NCBI RefSeq assembly: GCF_964273065.1
Contig: NZ_OZ186815.1
Location: 2,046,001 to 2,110,000, forward strand
Reading direction: 5' to 3'
DNA: 64,000 nt
From: Nocardiopsis dassonvillei_B
GTDB taxonomy: Bacteria; Actinomycetota; Actinomycetes; Streptosporangiales; Streptosporangiaceae
Below are positions 33,945-42,270 of the stretch, piece after piece (the first letter of the stretch is position 1; each line of letters begins with the position of its first letter). Below the pieces are notes generated by a model. The model saw only the letters and a program-made list of their open reading frames with translations, searched no databases and was not told the origin of the DNA. Both the position numbers and the translations under genes were made by a program.

Positions 33945-33982
33945 TTGACCACTTCGACCAAAGTACTACAGACAAAGTTGTC
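33945..33982 (+). promoter_or_regulatory. Promoter and operator between the VOC and TetR genes
   Basis: TTGACC (33945-33950), 16-bp spacer and TACAGA (33967-33972) form a sigma-70-like promoter towards the TetR gene. GACAA-AG-TTGTC (33971-33982) is an inverted repeat overlapping the -10, a natural place for TetR to bind. Confidence 0.5.
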
Positions 33983-34059
33983 AGGGCAACTCCCTCTTCC
34001 GGCGGGCACCGCGGGGCGGGGAGGCGTCCCTGCCCATCCGAGAACAGAGGAGGTAGGAG

Positions 34060-34638
34060 ATGGTCCGCAGGAACCCCGAACGCCGCCGCGCCCTCCTGGA
34101 CGCAGCCATCGACGTGCTCGCCGAGGAGGGTGCGCGGGGACTGACCTTCCGCGCCGTGGACGCCCGCGCGGGCGTCCCCACCGGGACCGCGTCCAACTAC
34201 TTCACCGACCGCGCCCAGCTGCTGCTGCAGGCGGGCGCCCACGTCCACGTGCGGCTGACCCCCACCGAGGAGTTCATGGCGTCGTTCACCGACGCCGAGC
34301 CCGGCCGGGAGCAGACCCGCGCGGGCATGCACGACCTGCTGCGCCGGATCCGGGCCGACCGCAACGGCTACCTGGCCCTGCTGGAGCTGCGCCTGGAGGC
34401 CAACCGGCACCCGGGCATCCGCGCGGAGCTCACCCGCACCATCCGCGACACCCTGGAGGACAACGTGCGCCTCCACCTCGAGGGCGGCTTCCCCGGGGAC
34501 CGCACCACCGTGGTCACGCTCTACCTGGCGATGACCGGCCTGTTCCTGGAATCCCTGACCCTGCCCGACGTGCTGGGCGACGACGACGTCGACGCCCTGG
34601 TGGACCGGATGGTCGACACCATCGTCCCCCCGGCCTGA
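34060..34638 (+). CDS. TetR-family regulator
   Basis: 192 residues. N-terminal helix-turn-helix: PERRRALLDAAIDVLAEEGARGLTFRAVDARAGVPTGTASNYFTDRAQLLLQA, with the YF(T/H)xR motif ending the recognition helix. The C-terminal two thirds is all-helical ligand-binding and dimer region (DLLRRIRADRNGYLALLELRLEANRHPGIRAELTRTI). ATG follows AGAGGAGG. Its target is probably the divergent VOC gene and itself. Confidence 0.93.
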   Translation: MVRRNPERRRALLDAAIDVLAEEGARGLTFRAVDARAGVPTGTASNYFTDRAQLLLQAGAHVHVRLTPTEEFMASFTDAEPGREQTRAGMHDLLRRIRADRNGYLALLELRLEANRHPGIRAELTRTIRDTLEDNVRLHLEGGFPGDRTTVVTLYLAMTGLFLESLTLPDVLGDDDVDALVDRMVDTIVPPA

Positions 34639-34653
34639 CCGGCCCCGGACGCG

Positions 34654-34681
34654 CCGAAGGCGGGCCGCGGCCCGCCTTCGG
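34654..34681. terminator. Shared terminator between TetR and DUF1232 genes
   Basis: A 28-nt perfect palindrome: CCGAAGGCGGGCC, central GC, GGCCCGCCTTCGG. It lies between the convergent stops (34638 and 34697) and can serve both. Confidence 0.85.
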
Positions 34682-34696
34682 TGTACGTCGCGGCGC

Positions 34697-35182
34697 CTAG
34701 CGCCGGGTCCGCGTGTTCGGCTCCCCTCGCGGGGAGTCCTGGCCGGGGGCTCCGGCCTGCGGCGGGACGCCCTGGTCCGGAGCGGCCCGGCCGGGCCCCG
34801 CCTGCCCCCGGGCCCCCCGGTGTCCGGCGTTCTCCTGGGAGAAGGCCTGCCGCGCCCGCTCGTCGCGCTCCTTGCGGACGAAGCGCTCGCTCTCGCCCAG
34901 GAGCATCGTGGTGAGCCACACGGCGGCGCCGACGTCGTCGGTGAGGCCGAGCAGCGGCACGAACAGTTCGGGGATGAAGTCGATCGGCGAGACGATGTAG
35001 AGCCCCAGGGCGACCATCCCGAGCAGCTTGGCCCCGCTCATCTCGGGGTAGCGGCCGCGGACCTTGGCCCACAGCATGCGCGGGACGGCGCCGGCCCGCT
35101 GCCACACGGAGATGCCGCTGTCCGTGTTCTGGATGACCTGCCAGGCGGCGGCGCCCGCCGCGGCGCGGTTTTCCTTGCGCAT
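34697..35182 (-). CDS. DUF1232 membrane protein (YkvA type)
   Basis: 161 residues. The DUF1232 hallmark is KLLGMVALGLYIVSPIDFIPELFVPLLGLTDDVGAAVWLTTMLL (~52-95): a helix, the conserved SPIDFIPE motif, a second hydrophobic helix and the LTDD motif. A charged segment and a Pro/Gly/Gln-rich tail of ~50 residues follow. Family function unknown. ATG at 35182 precedes RKENRAAAGAAAWQ. Confidence 0.88.
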   Translation of the reverse strand: MRKENRAAAGAAAWQVIQNTDSGISVWQRAGAVPRMLWAKVRGRYPEMSGAKLLGMVALGLYIVSPIDFIPELFVPLLGLTDDVGAAVWLTTMLLGESERFVRKERDERARQAFSQENAGHRGARGQAGPGRAAPDQGVPPQAGAPGQDSPRGEPNTRTRR

Positions 35183-35836
35183 CGTTCGTCTCCTCTGGGG
35201 GCGCTTGACTTCTCACGATATGACGCGAAGTCCGCTCTCATCGTTCCCGGTGGAGCCGACATGAACCCGGAAGAGACCAACATGACACCCGGCCGCGCAC
35301 AGGAGGAGGGGTTCACACCACCCCCTGCCCCACCACACGCCACCCACGTCACGCCGGGCGGGAAAAACCGGGGTGCGGTTGTCCACAACCGGACCCTGGT
35401 CCCTGGTGACGGGAGAAAAAGGAGGGCATTCTAGGGGGGTCGCCAGAACAGCGCCCAGCCAGGAACGGAGTACCGAAAAGCCAGACAGAGGACACTCCGA
35501 AGAACAAATCCATCCAAAAGACCAGACAGTTATAATCGACACCGTGACCCGAGGGCCCACCCTGGCCACATGCGGTCACCGACGCCCCGCCCCCGGCGGG
35601 CGGGGGCGAGCAGAGCGCGGACGAACCATCCTCCACGGCCTGTCCGACGGGCCCAGGGCCGAACACCGTTCGGCTCGAGGGCCGAGATCACCGCTCTTCC
35701 CCCGGCGATCGCAGAAAACGCGAGACCTCCCGCGCCCTGGCACACATTCGTTACGATGCGACCGAGTGGGGCATTCCACGCGGAAGGCCATCCGGCATAT
35801 CCCACCCCAGCGCGCAGAACCGATGGAGCTTGCCCA
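35183..35836. other. Intergenic region before the Tad operon
   Basis: About 650 bp, AT-richer at 35400-35540. It carries a perfect TATAAT box (listed). A GAAAAAGGAGG sequence at 35414-35424 is not followed by a start codon of a convincing gene. Nearer the operon, GTTACGAT at ~35749 may be the -10 of the Tad genes. Confidence 0.4.
35531..35536 (+). promoter_or_regulatory. Consensus -10 box TATAAT
   Basis: CAGTTATAATCGAC in an AT-rich patch ~300 bp upstream of the Tad operon. No good -35 hexamer is seen at 17 bp. If used, the transcript would have a ~290-nt leader before the first gene. Confidence 0.35.
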
Positions 35837-37735
35837 GTGTCCACAGCCCTACCTCGGTCGGCGACGGCCGTCGCCCTGTTGGCGGACATCCCCAGCACGG
35901 GCCACGTGGGCGAGGTCCGGGCGCAGCGCTTCTCGATGCACGGCGACGGCATCGGCGAACGCAGCGCCGCGTTCGTCGCCTTCGCCCGCCAGCAGACCGC
36001 CGCGGGCCGCAAGATCGTCGCGCTGTACCCGTCCTGGCGGGCGGACGACGCCCGACGGGCCGTGAACTTCGCGCGCGGGTCCCTGTGCACCGACGACATC
36101 GCCGGCGTCCCGCTGGACCTGGCGCCCCTGGCCCTGTCCCTGGTCGCCGACCAGCTCGCCTACCTGGCCCCGTACCTGCCGCCGGGGATGGTGGCCGCGC
36201 TGTCCTCCGAGCTGCCCCGCCACCTGCTCGCGGGAGCCTGGCTCAGAACCGTGTCGGGCCTGGAGGCCATCCCCACCTCGGTGCGCCAGCACATGGGTTC
36301 GTACGCCCCGACGGTGTCCTTCCTGGCGTACTGCGCGCCCGTACAGCGGGTGGAGCGGCTGCGGCCCTCGGAGGTGGCCCGGCGGCTGCCGTTCCGGCCG
36401 GTGCAGCCGGTGCAGCTGCTGTGCTCGGTGCCGGACCCGACCATCACGGGGACGTTCGACGACAACCTGCCGCAGGCGATCCAGCCCGTCGCGACCCGCA
36501 CCCTGCCCGCGCAGCCGCTGGGGCCCGAGTACTGGGGGACCGCCAAGTACGTGGAGTTCGTGGCCCTGAGCGCCCACCCGCAGGCGCTCGCCTACGCGGC
36601 CGGAGCGCTGCGGGCCTCGGCCTGCTCCTGGTGCGGCGAACCGATGACGGCGGCTCCCTGCCCGTTCTGCGCCTCGGGTTCGGCCCGCAGCCCGCTGCGG
36701 ACCCGGATGGCCCCGCCCGCCGACGAACCCCCGCAGGTCACCGACACCGGGACCTGGACCCGGCCGGAGCCCCGGACCCGACCTCCCGCGCCCGGTCCGC
36801 GCCCCGCGGCGCCTGCGGAGGACGCCTCCGCCGACCGGAACCGCGTCGAGCGTCCGCCCACCGCCTCCGCCTGGGCCGCACCGGCGGCCAACGGCGCGCA
36901 CCCGAACGCGGACGCCCCCGCAGGCCGTACCCCGGCGGTGCCCGCCGAGGACGGGGCCGGGCCGGCCCCCCACGGCACCGGCCCGGTCCCCGCGGCCGCG
37001 CCCCCGGGGCCGCCCGCCTTCCTGCCCGCCACCGGCAGCGGAGCCCTGCCCGTGGACACCGCCGCCGCCTGGGCCGCACGCGCCGCCAACGGCCACCGCA
37101 CCGCCGACGCACCGCACCGCCCGCCCACGGCCCCCGGACCTTCCCCCACACCGCCCACGGGGACCGGGGAGGATGCTCCCCCGCCCGCCGGGACCCACCC
37201 GGACACGTCCGCGGCCCCGGGCGCCGGGACCCGTCAGGGTGGCATCCCGGCCGCCACCGGCAGCGGAGCCCTGCCCGTGGACACCGCCGCCGCCTGGGCC
37301 GCACGCGCCGCCAACGGCCACCACAGCGCCGACACACCGCACCGCCCGCCCACGGCCCCCGAGGTCCGGGAGGGCGGACCCCCTCCCCAGGGCGGCCGGG
37401 TGCCCCCCGGTGCGCGCGGCGGAGCGGCCGGGGCGATGCTCACCGGCGGGGCGGCCGTACCGGGCGCCGACCGCGACCACCCGCGGTACGGCGACCACCA
37501 CCTGCCCCTGGAGGCCGAGGCCCTCCCACCGATCACCGTCGACGAGGACGCCTGGCACTCCACGGCCGACGGGTTCCCCCACGGCGCTCCCCGCCGCACC
37601 GACCCCGGACCACCCGGGGCCCCCTCCCCCGGGCCCCATGACGAAGCACCGACCAACGACCCCGACCGATCCGAGAACCCGCCGCTCGCGGGACGCGCGC
37701 CGCGCCCCGGAACCCCCCGGACCTACTCCCGGTAG
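35837..37735 (+). CDS. Unknown Pro/Ala-rich protein at the head of the Tad operon
   Basis: 632 residues from GTG (GGAG 11 nt upstream); the open frame extends upstream but loses protein character. Residues 1-265 look globular: ATAVALLADIPSTGHVGEVRAQRFSMHGDGIGERSAAFVAFARQQTAAGRKIVALYPSW..., LALSLVADQLAYLAPYLPPGMVAALSSELPRHLLAG. A Cys-rich knuckle CSWCGEPMTAAPCPFCASG (~265-283) may bind zinc. The remaining ~350 residues are disordered Pro/Ala/Gly sequence with a duplicated 36-residue block. I do not recognise the family. It precedes cpaB by 56 bp in the same direction, so a role in pilus assembly or its control is likely but unproven. Confidence 0.65.
   Translation: MSTALPRSATAVALLADIPSTGHVGEVRAQRFSMHGDGIGERSAAFVAFARQQTAAGRKIVALYPSWRADDARRAVNFARGSLCTDDIAGVPLDLAPLALSLVADQLAYLAPYLPPGMVAALSSELPRHLLAGAWLRTVSGLEAIPTSVRQHMGSYAPTVSFLAYCAPVQRVERLRPSEVARRLPFRPVQPVQLLCSVPDPTITGTFDDNLPQAIQPVATRTLPAQPLGPEYWGTAKYVEFVALSAHPQALAYAAGALRASACSWCGEPMTAAPCPFCASGSARSPLRTRMAPPADEPPQVTDTGTWTRPEPRTRPPAPGPRPAAPAEDASADRNRVERPPTASAWAAPAANGAHPNADAPAGRTPAVPAEDGAGPAPHGTGPVPAAAPPGPPAFLPATGSGALPVDTAAAWAARAANGHRTADAPHRPPTAPGPSPTPPTGTGEDAPPPAGTHPDTSAAPGAGTRQGGIPAATGSGALPVDTAAAWAARAANGHHSADTPHRPPTAPEVREGGPPPQGGRVPPGARGGAAGAMLTGGAAVPGADRDHPRYGDHHLPLEAEALPPITVDEDAWHSTADGFPHGAPRRTDPGPPGAPSPGPHDEAPTNDPDRSENPPLAGRAPRPGTPRTYSR
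37027..37361 (+). repeat. Pair of 110-bp direct repeats inside the Tad-leading gene
   Basis: Copies at 37027-37136 and 37252-37361, 225 bp apart, differ at only a handful of bases. Each encodes the block ATGSGALPVDTAAAWAARAANG followed by H-x-x-AD-x-PHRPPTAP. The 75-codon spacing keeps the frame. A related, more diverged AAWAAPAANG block lies upstream at ~36870. Confidence 0.85.
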
Positions 37736-37791
37736 GCCCCGGCCCGGACGGGTCGCCCGCAACGAGCCTGGAAACGGAAAACAGACCTCCC

Positions 37792-38574
37792 ATGAACCCC
37801 CGCCAGCGACGCGGCGTCCTCCTCATGGTCGTGGCCGCCCTCGGAGCCGTCGCCGTGTTCTTCTCCGTGTTCACCTACCTCGACGCCCGGGAGGAGCAGC
37901 TCGGCGAATTCGCCACCGTGCTGCGCCTGACCGACGACGTCGACGCCTACCAGCCCCTGGGCCCGGACTCCGTGGAGACCGTGCAGGTGCCCAGCATGTA
38001 CTTCGACTCCGAGGTGTTCCTCTCCGACCTGTCCGAGGTCGAGACGCCCGCGGACCAGGAGCTCGTCGCCGCCTCCCACCTGGAGGCGGGCGTCTACCTG
38101 CAGCGGGGCATGGTGCAGCCGCAGCCCACCCTCACCACCGGCGAGCGCGAGATCGCGATCATGGTCGACGCCGAGACCGGGGTGGCGGGCAAGGTGCAGC
38201 GCGGCTCCTTCGTCGACATCTACGCCACCTTCCAGCCGCGCGACCACGGCCAGGCCTGCGCGGTGCGGGTGCTCACCGAGGTCGAGGTCCTCGACATCGG
38301 CGAGCTGCGCACCCAGGAGACCGACACCGGCGGCGTCGCCGGGGTCGTCCCGGTCACGTTCCGGCTGGATCCGGAGGCGGCACTGCGCCTGGCCTACGCC
38401 GAGGACTTCTCCACCAAGATGCGCCTCGCCCTGGTGAGCGCGGCCGGGGGCGGCTCCCCCGGCGAGTCCGAGTTCTGCAGTGAGGACATGGACGGACTGG
38501 CCGGCCAGGGCTCGCCCGACGAGGGCAGCGGGACCGGCGGGGACACCCGCCCCGCTCCGGGGGGTGACCGGTGA
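37792..38574 (+). CDS. cpaB: CpaB/RcpC-type Flp pilus assembly protein
   Basis: 260 residues. One N-terminal anchor helix (RRGVLLMVVAALGAVAVFFSVFTYL), then SAF/AFP-III-like beta region: VQVPSMYFDSEVFLSDLSEVETPADQELVAASHLEAGVYLQRGMVQPQPTLTTGEREIAIMVDAETGVAGKVQRGSFVDIYATF, and VLTEVEVLDIGELRT. Two Cys may form a disulfide outside. In Tad systems this protein sits in the envelope and stabilises or gates the pilus channel; Gram-positive versions lack the secretin partner. GTGA overlap with the next gene. Confidence 0.85.
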   Translation: MNPRQRRGVLLMVVAALGAVAVFFSVFTYLDAREEQLGEFATVLRLTDDVDAYQPLGPDSVETVQVPSMYFDSEVFLSDLSEVETPADQELVAASHLEAGVYLQRGMVQPQPTLTTGEREIAIMVDAETGVAGKVQRGSFVDIYATFQPRDHGQACAVRVLTEVEVLDIGELRTQETDTGGVAGVVPVTFRLDPEAALRLAYAEDFSTKMRLALVSAAGGGSPGESEFCSEDMDGLAGQGSPDEGSGTGGDTRPAPGGDR

Positions 38575-39926
38575 ACTTCCGCGTACTGGCGGGCATGCCC
38601 ACCTCCGAAGCGGAGATGGTGCTGGCCGCGCGCTTCGACGAGCTGGCCTCCGCCGACCTGGTCGCCACCCGCTCCACCACCGCGGCGCTCATCGACGCCG
38701 CCGGCGAGTTCCCCGAACTCGACGTCGTCCTCATCCACCAGGACCTGGGCCCGGCCCCGGCCTTCGACGCCATCCGCGACCTGTCCCACCGGCACCCGCA
38801 GCTGGCGATCCTGCTGGTGTCGTCGAGCATGGACGCCGACACCTTCACCGGGGCCATGGAGGCGGGCGCGCGCGGCGTGCTGTCCGCCGACTCCGGCCTC
38901 GCCGAACTGGAGAACCGGATCGCCCGGGCCGCCGACTGGTCGCGCACCCTGCGCCGCCACCTGGAGTCGGCCTCCCTCGACCTGCCCGCCTCGGGGGTAC
39001 GGGGGCGGGTGCTGGCGCTCAGCGGCGCCAAGGGCGGGGTGGGCACCACCACCTGCGCGGTGCACCTGGCCTACACGGCGGCCGCCGCCGGGCGGGTGGT
39101 GTGCCTGGTCGACCTGGACCTGCAGACCGGCGACCTGCCCGCGTTCCTCAACCTGCGCCACCGCCGCTCCATCGGCGACCTGGCCGGAACCGGCGACGAG
39201 ATCACGCCGGGGATGCTGGCGGAGACCCTGTACGTGGACACGCGCGGCCCGCACGTCCTGCTCGCCCCCGAGCACGGCGAACGCGGGGAGGACATCTCCG
39301 CCCGGGTCGCCCGCCGGGTGCTGACCGCGCTGCGCTCCCGCTACGAGCTGGTGGTGGTGGACTGCGGCGCGACCATGAACGAGGCCACCGCCATGGCGGT
39401 GGAGCTGGCCGACCGGGCCGTCGTCACCGTCACCCCCGACGTGCCCGCGCTGCGCGGCGCCCAGCGGCTGATGGGGATGTGGGAACGCCTCCAGGTCCGC
39501 TCCCAGCAGGACGTGTACGCGCTGGTCACCCGGCACAGCCGCAAGAACGAGATCCAGCCGGACTTCCTGCGCCACCTGCTGGGCGCCAAGGTGCTGCGCA
39601 CACCGGTGCCCGCCTCCTACCGGGGCCTGGAGCCGGGCGAGAACAACGGCGACCCCACCCGGGTCACCGACGAGGGGCTGCGCAAGGCGTTCTCCCGGCT
39701 GGCCGCCGAACTGGACCTGCTGAGCCCGCCCGCCCAGCCCGGCAACGGCAAGGGCGGGACGGCCACCCCGCCGGGCGGCCTGTCCGGGATGCGCTCGGGG
39801 ATGGACGGCGGCCTGCCCACCCGCGACGTGTCGGGGTTCGTGCACGCCTCACCGGAGCCGGGCCGGCCGGGGGTGCCGGGCGGCCCGCCGCACGACACGG
39901 GGGGCCGCGGTGGGTTCGGTGCCTGA
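38571..39926 (+). CDS. tadZ: TadZ/CpaE-type localisation ATPase
   Basis: 451 residues; GTG overlaps the cpaB stop. Residues 1-135 form a receiver-like domain (DVVLIHQDLGPAPAFDAIRDLSHRHPQLAILLVSSSMDADTFTGAMEAGARGVLSAD). The MinD/ParA-like ATPase follows with deviant Walker A LSGAKGGVGTTTCAVHLAY (~148), LVDLDLQTGDLPAFLNL and YELVVVDCGA. TadZ places the pilus machine at its site in the cell. The C-terminal ~70 residues are Pro/Gly-rich. Overlaps tadE by 17 nt. Confidence 0.9.
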   Translation: MNFRVLAGMPTSEAEMVLAARFDELASADLVATRSTTAALIDAAGEFPELDVVLIHQDLGPAPAFDAIRDLSHRHPQLAILLVSSSMDADTFTGAMEAGARGVLSADSGLAELENRIARAADWSRTLRRHLESASLDLPASGVRGRVLALSGAKGGVGTTTCAVHLAYTAAAAGRVVCLVDLDLQTGDLPAFLNLRHRRSIGDLAGTGDEITPGMLAETLYVDTRGPHVLLAPEHGERGEDISARVARRVLTALRSRYELVVVDCGATMNEATAMAVELADRAVVTVTPDVPALRGAQRLMGMWERLQVRSQQDVYALVTRHSRKNEIQPDFLRHLLGAKVLRTPVPASYRGLEPGENNGDPTRVTDEGLRKAFSRLAAELDLLSPPAQPGNGKGGTATPPGGLSGMRSGMDGGLPTRDVSGFVHASPEPGRPGVPGGPPHDTGGRGGFGA

Positions 39927-40401
39927 CCGCCGCGGAACGCGGAGCGGCCCCCGGCGCCGCGCACACCCCGGCGCCCGGCCCCCGGGCCGCGGCGGGGGCT
40001 CCGACCGGGGCGGGGTGATCGTGGAGTTCGCCGCGGTGGTGCCGTTCCTCATGCTGGCGCTGGCCCTGGTGTGGCAGGTGCTGCTGCTCGGCATCACCTC
40101 CATGTACGCCTCGCACGGTGCCGCCGAGGCGGCCCGGCAGGCCTCGGTCACCCCCGACGACCCGGCCCGCATCGACGAGGAGGCCCGCAAGCGGGTCCGC
40201 GCCCCCTGGGACGGAGAGGACGTGATGACCGTGGAGGTCGTCGAACGCGACGGGGTCCGCCACGCGCGGGTCACCCTCGCGATGCCGATCTTCCTGCCGG
40301 GGGCGGCCGGCCCCTGGGACGTCAGCGCCGAGTCGCGGATCGTCACCGAGGTCGTCCCGCGCTCGGGTGTGGGCGCTCCGGGAGAGGCGGGGTCGCATTG
40401 A
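39910..40401 (+). CDS. tadE: TadE-like pseudopilin
   Basis: 163 residues from GTG 39910 (a second GTG at 39919 is equally possible). A basic leader ends RGGGSDRGG, followed by VIVEFAAVVPFLMLALALVWQVLLLGITSMYASHGAAEAARQAS: the TadE pattern with a Glu shortly after the Gly and one membrane helix, then a short outer domain with an Ala/Arg helix and beta strands. TadE-type proteins are minor pilins processed by prepilin peptidase. TTGA overlap to the next, similar gene. Confidence 0.85.
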   Translation: MGSVPDRRGTRSGPRRRAHPGARPPGRGGGSDRGGVIVEFAAVVPFLMLALALVWQVLLLGITSMYASHGAAEAARQASVTPDDPARIDEEARKRVRAPWDGEDVMTVEVVERDGVRHARVTLAMPIFLPGAAGPWDVSAESRIVTEVVPRSGVGAPGEAGSH

Positions 40402-40814
40402 ACGCCCCCCGGCGCCGATCCCACCGCCCCGACCGGCGCGGCCGCTCCCGCCGCACCGCCCGGAACCGCCGCGACGACCGGGGCGGGCCGCTGCTGGAGT
40501 TCGCCATGGCGTTCCCGGTGCTGCTGCTCACCGCGGTCATCGCCATCGAGGCGTTCCTGGCGTTCGTGGCCGCCGAGCGGCTGGAGTCGGCCGCCCGCGC
40601 CGGGGCCCGGGTCGCCGGGATCCAGGGCCTGGAGGGCGCCGAGGCCACCGCGCGCGAGTCGCTGCCGTCCTGGCTCGACGGCGCGACCGTCACCGGCGGC
40701 GCCAACGACCACGAGGGCTTCTACGTGCAGGTGTCCCACCCGCTGCCGGTGGTGTTCTCGTCCGCCGGGTTCGGGCTGACCGTGACACGACGGGTGGACA
40801 TGCCGAATGTGTGA
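40398..40814 (+). CDS. Second TadE/TadF-like pseudopilin
   Basis: 138 residues starting at TTG that overlaps the tadE stop (TTGA), with GGAGAGG upstream. Arg-rich leader ending RDDRGGPLLEFAMAFPVLLLTAVIAIEAFLAFVAAERLESAARAGARVAG, again Gly, Glu and a single helix, followed by a short beta-rich domain (FYVQVSHPLPVVFSSAGFGLTVTRRV). Likely a minor pilin acting with TadE. The TTG is preferred because no ATG/GTG in frame lies between the previous stop and the leader. Confidence 0.82.
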   Translation: MNAPRRRSHRPDRRGRSRRTARNRRDDRGGPLLEFAMAFPVLLLTAVIAIEAFLAFVAAERLESAARAGARVAGIQGLEGAEATARESLPSWLDGATVTGGANDHEGFYVQVSHPLPVVFSSAGFGLTVTRRVDMPNV

Positions 40815-40901
40815 CAGGGGCGGGGCGGGAGCGCGCGCGAGGGGGCGCCGGACCGCCGAGGCGGCCGGGGGAACCGGAGGAACCGGGGGAAGGAGTCGGG
40901 G

Positions 40902-42221
40902 ATGGGCCTGAAGGACCGGCTGGAGGAGGACCGCGCCACCGAGGCGCGCACCGACCGCGGCAGCGTCACGCACTGGCGGCGGCGCCTGCTGGAGGAGATC
41001 AACCTGGAGGACCTGACCCGGCTCACCCTGGCCCAGCGCCGGGTGCGGCTGGAGAAGGTCGTCGGGCACATCCTCACCCGTGAGGGCCCGGTGCTGTCGG
41101 ACCGGGAGCGCTCGGTGCTCATCCGCAGGGTGGTCGACGAGGCGCTGGGGCTGGGCGTCCTCGAACCCCTGCTCGCCGACGAGAGCATCACCGAGATCAT
41201 GGTGAACGGGCCCGACAACGTGTTCATCGAACGCGGCGGGCGCATGCAGCGCGTCGACGCCTCGTTCAACGGCGAGGAGCAGCTGTACCAGACCATCGAC
41301 CGCATCGTGTCCCTGGTCAACCGCCGGGTGGACGAGTCGTCGCCCATGGTGGACGCCCGCCTGCCCAGCGGTGAGCGGGTCAACGTCATCATCCCGCCGC
41401 TGTCGCTGTCCGGTCCGGTGCTCACCATCCGGCGGTTCCCCAAGCCCTACCCCATCGACGAGCTCGTGCGGATGGGCAGCCTGGACCAGGCCACCGGGGT
41501 ACTGCTCTCGGCGATGGTGCGCTCCCGGTTCAACCTGGTGGTGTCCGGCGGCACCGGCACCGGCAAGACCACCTTCCTCAACGCCCTGTCGGCGTTCGTG
41601 CCGCCCACCGAGCGCATCGTCACCATCGAGGACTCCGCGGAGCTCCAGCTGATGCAGGAGCACGTGGTGCGGCTGGAGTCGCGCCCGCCCAACATCGAGG
41701 GCCGGGGCGCCGTCGCCATCCGCGACCTGGTGCGCAACGCGCTGCGGATGCGGCCGGACCGGATCATCGTCGGCGAGGTCCGCGGCGAGGAGACCATCGA
41801 CATGCTCCAGGCCATGAACACCGGCCACGACGGGTCGCTGGTGACCGTGCACGCCAACTCCGCCGACGACGCCATCCACCGCATCCAGACGCTGGCGACC
41901 ATGGGCGACGGCCGGATCCCCTACGAGGCGATCCGCGACCAGATCAACAACGCCGTGGACGCCATCGTGCACCTGGGCCGCTGGCCGGACGGGTCCCGGC
42001 GGGTCAACGAGATCAGCGTGGTGTCGTCCAGGCGCCGCGAGGAGTTCCGGCTGGATCCGGTGCTGCGGTTCGAGGCGCTTCCGCTGGGGCCCAACCGGGC
42101 GGTGGAGGGGCGGTTCCTGCACTTCCCGCTGCCCCGGCACATCGCCGAGCGGATCTACCACGCGGGCGAGGCCGTGCCGGCGACGTTCGGCGTGGCGCCC
42201 GCCGAGGGGCGGGGCGAGTGA
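40902..42221 (+). CDS. tadA: TadA/CpaF secretion ATPase
   Basis: 439 residues; ATG preceded by GGGGGAAGGAG. Motor of Flp pilus assembly, a hexameric type II/IV secretion ATPase on the inner membrane face. Seen: LGVLEPLLADESITEIMVNGPDNVFIERGG, DARLPSGERVNVIIPPLSLSGPVLTIRRF, Walker A GGTGTGKTTFLNALS (~216), IVTIEDSAELQL, Walker B RPDRIIVGEVRGEETIDMLQAMNTGHDGSLVTVHANSADDA with the His box. All catalytic motifs are intact. Confidence 0.96.
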   Translation: MGLKDRLEEDRATEARTDRGSVTHWRRRLLEEINLEDLTRLTLAQRRVRLEKVVGHILTREGPVLSDRERSVLIRRVVDEALGLGVLEPLLADESITEIMVNGPDNVFIERGGRMQRVDASFNGEEQLYQTIDRIVSLVNRRVDESSPMVDARLPSGERVNVIIPPLSLSGPVLTIRRFPKPYPIDELVRMGSLDQATGVLLSAMVRSRFNLVVSGGTGTGKTTFLNALSAFVPPTERIVTIEDSAELQLMQEHVVRLESRPPNIEGRGAVAIRDLVRNALRMRPDRIIVGEVRGEETIDMLQAMNTGHDGSLVTVHANSADDAIHRIQTLATMGDGRIPYEAIRDQINNAVDAIVHLGRWPDGSRRVNEISVVSSRRREEFRLDPVLRFEALPLGPNRAVEGRFLHFPLPRHIAERIYHAGEAVPATFGVAPAEGRGE

Positions 42222-42270
42222 AGGCGGCGGCCGGGGCGCGGTCGGCCCCCACGACACGAAAGGAGCCGCG

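Noticed and set aside
35373..36065. Rightward frame across the TATAAT box
   Set aside because: It runs into the Tad-leading gene in another phase and has no family sequence or spaced RBS.
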